Shown piece after piece: positions 59,601 through 64,000 of a DNA stretch of 64,000 nucleotides. Position 1 is the stretch's first letter; every line of letters begins with the position of its first letter. The notes below the pieces were generated by a model, which had not been told where the DNA came from, did not search any database, and saw nothing but the letters and a program-made list of their open reading frames with translations. Origin of the DNA: Antedon mediterranea (Eukaryota > Echinodermata > Crinoidea > Comatulida > Antedonidae); contig NC_092674.1 of the NCBI RefSeq assembly GCF_964355755.1, positions 27,518,001-27,582,000 of the forward strand. The letters are read 5' to 3'. A program made the position numbers and the translations under genes.

Positions 59601-59910
59601 TGTCACTCTGTATTAAGTTAAGGTTAGATTATGCTTATGGCCTATGATACAGGCGTAACATGTGATACATGCGACACTGTATTACAGAATTTGCATATGA
59701 TACTGGACAAATAATATTTTCCGAGGAATCTACTAAATATTTATAACCCATAATCTAATCTCAGATTATGTCCATCTAATAATGGGTTATTTAAAACTTA
59801 ACAATATAATATGAATATATTAACCAATGTTCTTACTTGATTTGTTCCCAAACCTCGGAGCCATAATTACGTAACACCGTAAGCTGCAGAGCGTGGTTCA
59901 CGAAACCATA
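26540..59910 (-). CDS. GUCY1B1: Soluble guanylyl cyclase beta-1 subunit (seven of eight coding exons; initiator Met exon not placed)
   Basis: Joined on the minus strand: 59910-59837, 43951-43851, 40804-39826, 38328-38103, 37662-37522, 27722-27568, 26687-26540. This gives 607 residues after an initiator Met, against 619 in human. The product is the haem subunit of the cytosolic NO receptor, which makes cGMP from GTP as an alpha/beta heterodimer. Counting Met as 1, it has an H-NOX domain (about 1-190) with haem-ligating His105, Cys78, Cys122 and Tyr135/Ser137/Arg139 at the exact mammalian positions. These are followed by an H-NOXA/PAS domain (about 205-340), a signalling coiled coil (about 350-386) and a cyclase domain (about 411-590). 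The cyclase domain keeps Glu463, Cys531 and Asn538 (human E473, C541, N548). As in other beta-1 subunits, Gly420 replaces a metal-binding Asp, so catalysis needs an alpha partner, which is not in this window. The N-terminus YGFVNHAL separates it from beta-2. Confidence 0.96.
27362..27490 (+). repeat. Local repeat near GUCY1B1 exon 7, copy 1
   Basis: CTGGATGCAAGCATTTTACT, then CGCGCGTACATGCGTACC and TAAGTTGAGACG units. It recurs at 27953-28055 on the other side of exon 7. Confidence 0.78.
27568..27722 (-). CDS. GUCY1B1: GUCY1B1 coding exon 7 (cyclase domain)
   Basis: Residues 509-559 plus two bases of Lys560. It follows TTTATTTAG and ends at GTAAGT. It reads [39 protein letters not shown] and [11 protein letters not shown]. 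Cys531 and Asn538 match the guanine- and ribose-contacting residues of human beta-1. Confidence 0.96.
27938..28155 (+). repeat. Local repeat near GUCY1B1 exon 7, copy 2 with its own tandem unit
   Basis: CCTGGATGCAAGCATTTTAC, GCGTACCTAAGTTGAGACGC twice, then CTTGCTTTGGTATTAATGGA, TGTTTAGAGTGCA present twice (about 28056 and 28120). Confidence 0.78.
29652..29753. mobile_element. Foldback element family B, short copy (GUCY1B1 intron)
   Basis: GTAGTTCCCACTAGGTCG, AAGCGCAACGCACGTGATTT and ACGTTGCGTTTACGTCCTAG, GTGGAAACC. The central CCAATCA block is largely lost. Confidence 0.65.
30368..30522. mobile_element. Foldback element family B, copy (GUCY1B1 intron)
   Basis: GAATGCAACGCAAGGACGC, AATTTGACCAATCAC, CGCTTGTGATTGGTCAACTT, ACTTGCGATCC and ATAACCAAGCT in order. 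Confidence 0.75.
31159..31292. mobile_element. Foldback element family A, copy 7 (GUCY1B1 intron)
   Basis: TAGCTCTGTTTACACTATCA and GATAGTGTGGACAGAGCTTT enclose a shortened core that has lost the central CATGTCCATATATGG block. Confidence 0.8.
31604..31825. repeat. 24-bp minisatellite, nine units
   Basis: Units begin AACCCTGGCGCT at exact 24-bp steps from 31604 to 31796, then break down at 31820. Variants differ in a few bases (CTAAGTCAG, CTAGATCAG, CTAGGTCAG). Because 24 is divisible by three, the array gives an apparent repeat protein (NPGAKSEL)n that is not a gene. Confidence 0.95.
31604..31873 (-). mobile_element. tRNA-derived SINE head with B-box minisatellite expansion
   Basis: On the minus strand the tRNA-like head has an A box in TAACTTGATGGTTAACG (31852-31868) and a B box GGGTTCAATCC (31814-31824). 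Directly after the B box the sequence is a tandem array, and each unit restates a B-box-like GGTTCAAT. It lies in the 9.8-kb GUCY1B1 intron. Confidence 0.7.
32587..32765. mobile_element. Foldback element family B, well-preserved copy (GUCY1B1 intron)
   Basis: GTGGTTCCCACTAGCGACGC and ACGTTCTAGTGGGAACCAAG form the ends. Inside, AACGCAAGGACGTAACGC, GACCAATCACAAGCGATG, GCTTGTGATTGGTTAAAACG and CGTTTACGTCCTTGCGTTA pair up. Confidence 0.85.
32986..33060. mobile_element. Foldback element family A, copy 8, internal fragment
   Basis: Only the core is left: TATGCCCAAAGATGGTAATG then ATGACATCATCATGTCCATA. Both terminal inverted repeats are missing. Confidence 0.55.
35503..35690 (+). mobile_element. 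Possible tRNA(Leu/Ser)-derived SINE with triplicated A box
   Basis: Three head-to-tail 18-bp units (35503-35520, 35521-35538, 35539-35556), the first two containing TGGCCGAGCGG, a perfect class-II tRNA A box. Then come GGTTAAGGC and a B-box-like GGTCCGAGTGC at 35615-35625. The rest of the body is not recognised. Confidence 0.5.
36030..36101. mobile_element. Foldback element family B, fragment
   Basis: ACGCAACAACGCAAGGACGC and GTTGCGTTCTAGTGAAACAA, GCTTTAA. It contains only the outer arms. Confidence 0.55.
36118..36270. repeat. (ATC)n microsatellite
   Basis: CATCATCATCACCACC-type repeats over about 150 bp. They create His-rich and Asp-rich frames on the two strands that are artefacts of the repeat. 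Confidence 0.95.
36414..36552. mobile_element. Foldback element family A, copy 9 (GUCY1B1 intron)
   Basis: GTCTGTCTACACTATCAAAC and TAAGTGTAGACAGAGCTTTA, with a GTGATGTGCCCATATTAG core. Confidence 0.82.
37167..37329. mobile_element. Foldback element family B, best copy (GUCY1B1 intron)
   Basis: TAAAGCTTGGTTCCCAGTAG left and CTAGTGGGAACCAAGCTTTA right. The arms contain GACGCAACGCAAGGACGTAA and its complement, with a central TCGATGGATTATTGAAC. It lies 193 bp beyond the 3' edge of exon 6, in the following intron. Confidence 0.88.
37522..37662 (-). CDS. GUCY1B1: GUCY1B1 coding exon 6 (cyclase domain)
   Basis: Residues 462-508, phase 0 at both ends, bounded by GGATGTAG and GTATGT. It encodes [37 protein letters not shown] and KVDGKNIT. 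Glu463 corresponds to the guanine-recognising Glu473 of human beta-1. Confidence 0.95.
38103..38328 (-). CDS. GUCY1B1: GUCY1B1 coding exon 5 (start of cyclase domain; GC donor)
   Basis: Completes Arg386 and encodes residues 387-461. It reads [20 protein letters not shown], then [15 protein letters not shown] and [15 protein letters not shown]. Gly420 sits where alpha subunits carry a catalytic Asp, as expected for beta-1. The 3' border is AAG followed by GCAAGT, so this intron starts with GC instead of GT. The next exon continues in phase 0 with VETVGDKYM, which confirms the junction. Confidence 0.94.
39826..40804 (-). CDS. GUCY1B1: GUCY1B1 coding exon 4 (haem pocket, PAS-like domain, coiled coil)
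   Basis: A single 979-bp exon for residues 60-385 plus two bases of Arg386. It contains [19 protein letters not shown] with His105, [17 protein letters not shown], then [12 protein letters not shown] of the H-NOXA domain, [16 protein letters not shown] and [16 protein letters not shown]. It ends in a charged coiled coil, REELVEK-like in spacing. The N-terminal part ([12 protein letters not shown]) precedes an internal Met73 that is not the true start. The donor is GTTAGT. Confidence 0.96.
42215..42240. repeat. (TA)n microsatellite
   Basis: A run of TATATATATA just before TTTCTTTTAACAG, in the GUCY1B1 intron. Confidence 0.9.
43452..43713 (+). mobile_element. tRNA-derived SINE with poly(A) tail
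   Basis: It starts with a tRNA-like head: A box TGGCTTGGTGGTTA (43469-43482) and B box GGTTCAAGTCC (43513-43523). A roughly 160-bp unrelated body follows, and the element ends in a run of about 23 A (43691-43713). It sits in the GUCY1B1 intron between exons 3 and 4, 3' of exon 3 in transcript order and antisense to the gene. A 128-codon frame over it is incidental. Confidence 0.8.
43851..43951 (-). CDS. GUCY1B1: GUCY1B1 coding exon 3 (H-NOX)
   Basis: Completes Lys26, encodes residues 27-59 and donates one base to codon 60. It is bounded by TTTCAG and GTAAGT. It reads [19 protein letters not shown] then [11 protein letters not shown], matching the KEAQ..EGQFL...IYDD..TYDLV pattern of beta-1 subunits. 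Confidence 0.93.
44228..44740 (+). repeat. Tandem repeat, four to five degenerate units of about 110-120 bp
   Basis: Each unit carries GAGGCCTACAATTA, ATTTCTGATTATGGTAGGCC, TAATATTGTGTGT and TTTGAGTCAGGCCTGGGTCG in variable condition. It lies in the largest GUCY1B1 intron. Confidence 0.82.
46271..46429. mobile_element. Foldback element family A, copy 10 (GUCY1B1 intron)
   Basis: The best-preserved ends: TTAAGCTCCGTCTACACTAT on the left and GATAGTGTGGACAGAGCTTAA on the right. TTAA at both borders would fit a TTAA target-site duplication. Confidence 0.88.
46786..46909. mobile_element. Foldback element family A, copy 11 (GUCY1B1 intron)
   Basis: TTAAGCTCTGTCTACACTAT left, AAAGTGTAGACATAGCTT right. 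It lies 357 bp from copy 10 and has a shorter core. Confidence 0.84.
47325..47470 (+). repeat. Dispersed repeat D, copy 1
   Basis: Shares with 48935-49075 the blocks CTTGATGGCCCAAC, AGTCTAGGTTTT, CTTAATATT and TTTGGCATACATGGCGTGTC in the same order and orientation. No terminal inverted repeats were seen. Confidence 0.7.
47506..47671. mobile_element. Foldback element C
   Basis: TAAAGCTGATTTTCCACTAG left and CTAGTGGAAAATCGGCTTAA right. The inner arms GCGAATTTGTTAGCGCGAAT and TCGCTCGAACAAATTCGC pair, and TACGCATGCGTA palindromes occur on both sides. The sequence is unrelated to A and B except at the very ends. Confidence 0.82.
48335..48432 (-). repeat. Dispersed repeat E, copy 2
   Basis: On the minus strand: AAATTTGATTGGACGATGTG, TACATGACGTGCAATAGTAC. 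A 92-codon plus-strand frame overlaps it and is therefore unlikely to be a gene. It is flanked by AGGGAAGA/TCTTCCCT inverted repeats at about 48422-48462. Confidence 0.55.
48935..49075 (+). repeat. Dispersed repeat D, copy 2
   Basis: The partner of the copy at 47.3 kb, about 1.6 kb away. Shorter echoes of TTGGCACACATGGCG-like sequence occur at 8166-8182 and in reverse at 45134-45155 and 56868-56880. Confidence 0.7.
49491..49649. mobile_element. Foldback element family B, copy (GUCY1B1 intron)
   Basis: TTAAGCTTGGGTCCCACTAG left and CTCTAGTGGGAACCACGAATT right, with the ACGCAACGCAAGGACGTAAA and CGTTGCGTTACGTCGTTGTG arms. Confidence 0.85.
50087..50156. repeat. Hairpin: 26-bp inverted repeat around (AAT)n
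   Basis: Arms 50087-50112 and 50131-50156 (GTTCAACCAGGGAGTTGTAA and its complement, one mismatch) surround an 18-bp AAT-rich loop. CCAGGGAATTGTATAACATAC occurs twice more in AASDHPPT intron 4 (18369 and 18646), which suggests a terminal sequence of a repeat family. Confidence 0.8.
50411..50546. mobile_element. Foldback element family B, copy (GUCY1B1 intron)
   Basis: ATAGCTTGGTTCCCACTAGA left and TGTAGTGGGAACCAAGCGTT right. The right inner arm is shortened. Confidence 0.8.
50666..50760. mobile_element. Foldback element family B, left half
   Basis: CTGGTTCCACTATGACACAA, GAAATGACGTAACTGCACGC and AATTTGGCCAATCACAAACG match the left half. No right half follows. Confidence 0.5.
53241..53443. mobile_element. 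Short DNA transposon with ACAGTGGCGTAACG terminal repeats
   Basis: Perfect 14-bp inverted ends (53241-53254 and 53430-53443) enclose about 175 bp of unusually GC-rich sequence. CAGTGGCG-type ends resemble hAT-like non-autonomous elements, but no clear 8-bp target duplication is visible. Open frames on both strands here are incidental. Confidence 0.65.
54487..54651. mobile_element. Foldback element family A, copy 12 (GUCY1B1 intron)
   Basis: TTAAGCTCTGTCTACACTAT left, GATAGTGTAGACATAGCTA right. The full core has duplicated AATATGGTAGTGA-like motifs. Confidence 0.87.
55285..55405 (-). mobile_element. Probable LINE 3' UTR fragment
   Basis: Read on the minus strand, a GC-richer block (GGGCCCTCTATGAGAACGGC, CTTGGCTGAAGAGGTACCCC) is followed by AAAGAATAAATATAT, the layout of a LINE 3' UTR with an A-rich tail. 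No reverse transcriptase frame remains. Confidence 0.4.
55786..55990. mobile_element. Foldback element family B, deleted copy plus adjoining second fragment
   Basis: 55786-55902 has both ends (TTGGTTTCCAATAGGTCGCA; CACCCTAGTAAGAACCAAGC) but lacks the central block. From 55903 a second left-half-like piece follows (AAGACGCAGCGCAACGACG, GTTTGACCAATTATAAGCG, GATTGGTCAAAAC). Confidence 0.65.
57128..57232. mobile_element. Foldback element family B, fragment (GUCY1B1 intron)
   Basis: AGCGTGGTTCCCTCTAGCGA, GGATTTGACCAATTACAAGC and GGCTTGTCATTGGTCAATTT. The right terminal repeat is missing. Confidence 0.6.
59837..59910 (-). CDS. GUCY1B1: GUCY1B1 coding exon 2 (start of H-NOX domain)
   Basis: Residues 2-25 plus two bases of Lys26. 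It is preceded by GTTTTCAG and ends at GTAAG. It begins [10 protein letters not shown], directly matching mammalian beta-1 after its initiator Met. The only ATG at the exon start is out of frame, so the Met must come from an upstream exon. A 15.9-kb intron follows. Confidence 0.93.
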
Positions 59911-60014
59911 CTGAAAACAAACATATTACGTAATAATTATAATGAAGTTCTTTCAAAATTGCAGAAAAATAATGAAGTCATAGTGTCAACTGTGACACCA
60001 CGAGGAAACACAAA

Positions 60015-60262
60015 TGTCGATGCGTGTGTACAAACGCTGATAATGAGTAACACGTGTTAATGCACGCGTGCGTACACACACGCGCTTATAATAGGTAGTA
60101 CGTTTTTATGCACGCGCGCGTACACACGCGCGCTTATAATGAGTAAGACGTTTCCTTGTACGCGTGAGTATAAAGGCAGATGATCGGTACGTTTATGCGT
60201 ATTAAACGCTGATAGTAATACGTTTTCTTGTATGCGTGAGTACAAACGCTGATATTGAATAA
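60015..60262 (+). repeat. CpG-rich tandem repeat, about five units of roughly 55 bp
   Basis: Units contain TGCACGCGCGCGTACACACG, CGCTTATAATGAGTAAGACG and TTTCTTGTACGCGTGAGTA variants. It lies directly upstream of GUCY1B1 exon 2. Confidence 0.82.
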
Positions 60263-60754
60263 TACGATTTTTTTTACGGGTTCGAATGTGTCATTATCAC
60301 GATCTCTTCAATAATAATGATATACGTATAATAGTGTATTGATTGCTTAACCTAGATTAATGAATTCCCTGATAATAATAGTAATAACGTAAAAGTACTT
60401 AACCAATGAGTTTGACTATTATAATCTTTTTTTTTTCTAATGTAAACATTATAGTAATGAAAAATATAAATATATATATACAAATACAATTTTCTCCGTA
60501 ACGTTTTAGTCTAAAAATGATCAATTAAGATAATTGACCTTAGTGGAATTAAGGATGAGTGGTTTGATGTGAACGGTTGGGCGTGCGGAGACAGCTATCA
60601 ATTAATGGAAAATGAAATAAACTCATCATAATTCCAACCTCATTATTATTTAAAAACCAAAGTTCTAATGAACTTGACATATCGAATGTGCGTATAACAT
60701 ACCCCAAGAAATAGACGCCATCTTGTAACATTATCAATATGAATCGTGTATCAT

Positions 60755-60869
60755 CTAAAGCTCTGTCTACACTTCTTGTGACAAAAAAATGTGATTTGCC
60801 CATATATGGACATGATGATGTCATATCACTACCATATCTAACTAGTTTGATAGTGTAGACAGAGTTTTA
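60755..60869. mobile_element. Foldback element family A, copy 13
   Basis: TAAAGCTCTGTCTACACTTC left, GATAGTGTAGACAGAGTTTTA right. It lies upstream of GUCY1B1 exon 2. Confidence 0.83.
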
Positions 60870-61049
60870 GGCGAATTTCCAATTAGGTAGGTAGGTAGGT
60901 AGTTAGGTATAGTAGGAAGGTAAAATATAATTCAAATATGTCTATATGGTTGGTTTCCATTGGTGTACATTATTCAATTATGGTCACTCTACACCTTGAC
61001 CCCCTCCCCAATTACTGTTTAACCAACGTTGTGAAAACCCTGTGTTCAG

Positions 61050-61225
61050 CTACAGTAGGTTCCCACTATAATTCAACACACGTAAGCGCAACGCAAGTAG
61101 TTTGACCGATCATGACGCGATGGATCATCATCCGAATTGTCGCTTGTGATTGGTTTATTTTATTTCAACAATGGGGTGGTTAATTTATTTGCATTACGAA
61201 TGTTTGTTCATTCATTTGCGTTACG
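61050..61225. mobile_element. Foldback element family B, diverged copy
   Basis: GTAGGTTCCCACTATAATTC, ACGTAAGCGCAACGCAAGTA, TTTGACCGATCATGACGCGA, TGTCGCTTGTGATTGG, then degraded GCGTTACGCATTTACGC. Confidence 0.6.
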
Positions 61226-61664
61226 CATTTACGCAAATGTTAACATGATATTTTTGAAATATAAGAAGTCCTGTACATTGGCCTCTACCAATACGTCATG
61301 GTCACGTAGTTTAGTGACTGATCAGTTATGACACTAATATATTCATGTGTTGAAAAAAATCAGCAGATTTAAGTTAATACTCATCATAGTTTATGAATAA
61401 TTTACTTATTTACTTCGGTTGTCACGTTTGGTTTATCAAGAATGCCAAAGTACCCGATAGACTAGCATGTTATGGGTTCTCATAATCTTTTAAGTAGTGA
61501 TTCAATTAATCCTTACGCTGGTCAGATCGTCTGTCAGTCCATACTAACAAAATAAGCAAGATTTAGTAATCAGGTGACCAATGCACGTGTAATATTAAAT
61601 ACATTTGTTACAGTTTTGCATTTCAACACAGTTTTAAGGGGACTTTTCGGGACTATCCTGGGCG

Positions 61665-61800
61665 TCTGAATTATCAATTACTTAAGCAATTCAAGTCACT
61701 TCTAAAATCTCACCTTTTCCAATAATTCTTGTTTGTCTTAGCACTTTGAGACATCAGTAAATAGCGCTTTATAAAAGTTTATTAATATTATTATTATTGT
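61665..61800 (+). mobile_element. LINE 3' terminus (end of reverse transcriptase plus ATT tail)
   Basis: The frame QLLKQFKSLLKSHLFQ followed by a stop (61675-61725 region) resembles the terminal residues of CR1/L2-like reverse transcriptases. Then comes TTAGCACTTTGAGAC, TAGCGCTTTATAAAA and a TTATTATTATT tail. It is heavily truncated. Confidence 0.6.
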
Positions 61801-62404
61801 ATTATTATGAGTTCTACAACATCATTATTGTTACATAATCATTATGTATATTTGCATTATTCATTATTAAGTCATTACTTGCCATTACTTATTCAAGTGA
61901 TTATTTTAAATTCCCTATTTTTTACCGTTTACATCGGTTGGGCGACTTTGTCATTATCGTAGATTGTATTTGTTAACGTCTTCTACGTAATTTATTTTAG
62001 CGGTGGTATCGTTGCTTGATGAAGGTTTACTCATGTTTCTTCTTTACTGTTTTTAGATATATCGATATATTATTATCTTTCCAATTATTGTTGTTATCTC
62101 GAATTCATCTTCTCAGTACTCTCCATAGTGTAAACTGATCGTTTAGTATATTATTTATGTATATTCCGCATCGTTGCACGTTTTATATGAATGTTTCAGC
62201 TAAAATTTATCTCTGATTTATCACCTTTAAGCACATTTTATGATTTAATGCTTATTTTGCAGTGTTTTGCACTTATATTGTGTGTACTGTATAAGGTAAA
62301 AATCAATTACGTATGAGTAATGCATATGTTGTTGTTTAAAATGATAAATAAAAATACGTTAGGCTAATGTAAATGTTTATGATGCCCTATGTTTATCAGG
62401 CATC

Positions 62405-62660
62405 ATTATTATGCATATCATCATTGCATCATCGTCATCGTCATCTTCGTCATCATCATCATCATCATTGTCTTCATCATCATTTGATCATCTTCGTCAT
62501 CATTGCCATTATCATGATCATCATTTCATCATCTTTATCATCATTTTCATCATCTTTATCGTCATCATCTTCCTCATTATCATCATCATCATTTAATCAT
62601 CATCTTTATCGTCATCATTGTCTTCATCATCATTACCATCACCACCATTTTTCATCTCCA
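62405..62660. repeat. (ATC)n microsatellite, long and imperfect
   Basis: About 250 bp of ATCATC/GTCATC with TTC interruptions. Overlapping Ser- and His-rich frames are artefacts. Confidence 0.95.
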
Positions 62661-63124
62661 CCACCTTTCTCAGCATAGCTACGTGTATCATTATCGTTTT
62701 CACAAACACAGTTTAACACTGCAGAGTGAAATCCGCTGAATTTGTTTCTACGCGTGCGTACTGTAGCGTTTTGTGGACATCAACAAGAAGATATATTGCA
62801 GCAGTAACTATACGTAACTCTTTAATACAGCGCTCGTTATGCGCAATTTAAATAAATCTATACTGTTTTAAACTACCAAATGATATATTAGTTTGTGGTT
62901 TTAGTGTGCAATATGAAATACCCTTAATTACAGAACAGCCTCTGTGACCTATACGTATTATACGTTACCTAATAAATATTGTTATGATCATTGATTTCGT
63001 CATTAGGTGCGATACATAGTATGCATATATAGTGGTTTGTGCAGTCGTTTGAAATGACCAGCAGATATATATCAAGAGTATTTTCGTCATTACGATGCCC
63101 ATAATTTGTGTAATAACTATTTAC

Positions 63125-63127
63125 CAT
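63125..63127 (-). other. GUCY1B1: Tentative GUCY1B1 initiator exon end (ATG directly before a GT donor)
   Basis: The coding sequence lacks only its Met, so an upstream exon should end in ATG followed by GT. On the minus strand, ATG is followed by GTAAATAG here, which is an acceptable donor. The context before the ATG is weak. A rival with a poorer donor but better start context is at 63633-63635. The true exon may also lie beyond the window. Confidence 0.2.
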
Positions 63128-64000
63128 TAATATCACTGTCACTCACATCGCATACGATTACAATGGTCAATTTCATCTTCGTCAAAGCATTATGGCGTTT
63201 TTCGTACATCATCTTAGAATATAAACACAGTTCTGTAGTATACATACGTACTCCTGCCCCACCCTTCCTAATCAATTACAGTACCTAATAATACAACAAA
63301 ATCTACAGGGGAACGCTCTGAAAGAAAATATACATGACATTAGCGATTCTCCAGTCATTGTCATGCGGAATATACCTGACGTATTGATTAATACAGTATG
63401 TATTATTATTATTATTATTTTTCCTATATAATACACTGAAATATAGCACCCTTTATTAGGTCACGAAAATCGTATTTATTATTGTTTTAGCAAAAAAAAA
63501 TCTATTGATAGATTTGAGAAAGAAACTGTAACACCATTAATGATTCTGAAACGGTACCAATAATTGGAGATGGTCCTTAGGGGCACAGACAAATCAAGGA
63601 GATAATGGAAGTACTAGTGCATCTGATCCCACCATTGCACACTCTAGTATACATTCGTTGAAAGGTTAACTTTGAATAACTAACACTGATATTCAGTGAC
63701 GAGAAAATAAAAACAGTTTAGAGCAAAATTGCATTAGCATGATTATTTGATTTGTGTGGGTTGTGGAATTGGAATGTGTTGTATGTAAATAAGAATTATA
63801 TTGCGTATAGTAGGTGTTATTGCTGTTTAAATTGTGGAATTTATAACTAGTACACGGACGTTTCCGTGGATAACAATATTTTTCATCACTTGATGAATTT
63901 CTTACGCTGTTATATAATTCAAATTCAAATTTGTCTTTATTTTTGTATTACATTTATTTTGCTTGTTCTAACGTAATTACGTCAGATGATGTTATAACTA

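Larger units (their letters stand above)
59911..64000. other. Upstream flank / first intron of GUCY1B1
   Basis: Holds the CpG-rich tandem repeat, foldback copies A13 and B, a LINE 3' end and the (ATC)n tract. The Met-only first exon is expected here or just beyond. No alpha-subunit gene is seen. Confidence 0.5.

Noticed and set aside
62373-62678. Ser/His-rich frames
   Set aside because: They are products of the (ATC)n repeat, with no unique sequence of note.

Overview
The window is AT-rich, intron-rich animal DNA. The two genes it holds are clearly metazoan, and the surrounding sequence is typical of an invertebrate deuterostome: many short foldback transposons, tRNA-derived SINEs, 5'-truncated LINE fragments, and a frequent AGGCCTA motif. 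An echinoderm or hemichordate is my best guess. The sequence alone does not fix the species.

Two conserved protein-coding genes could be assembled exon by exon. (1) AASDHPPT, plus strand, five coding exons from 10562 to 19212 (289 residues), the cytosolic 4'-phosphopantetheinyl transferase. All exons join in frame with GT/AG borders. (2) GUCY1B1, minus strand, seven coding exons from 59910 down to 26540 (607 residues after a missing initiator Met), the haem-binding beta-1 subunit of the nitric-oxide receptor guanylyl cyclase. It has the proximal His105 and the Y135/S137/R139 motif at the same numbers as mammalian beta-1, and one GC-AG intron. The genes converge and are about 7.3 kb apart. They belong to unrelated pathways (carrier-protein activation; NO/cGMP signalling), and nothing suggests joint regulation.

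Layout: 1-10.5 kb has no recognisable host gene, but holds tandem repeats, a LINE reverse-transcriptase remnant at 3.9-4.6 kb, a (TAG)n microsatellite and an AGGCCTA-rich patch. 10.5-20 kb is AASDHPPT, with five foldback elements in its introns and a 216-bp duplication that flanks its last exon. 20-26.5 kb is a repeat-bearing intergenic region. 26.5-60 kb is GUCY1B1, whose 9.8-kb and 15.9-kb introns hold most of the mobile elements. 60-64 kb is the upstream flank, which may contain the Met-only first exon.

The most distinctive non-genic content is two large foldback (MITE) families, A (13 copies) and B (about 14 copies), plus a single-copy relative C. All three end in the same TTAA(A)GC-type terminus. 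There are also two tRNA-like SINEs in which a pol III promoter box has been tandemly amplified. I found no defence system, CRISPR array, operon or virus. Apart from the LINE remnant, the remaining long open frames look like chance or repeat-derived frames.
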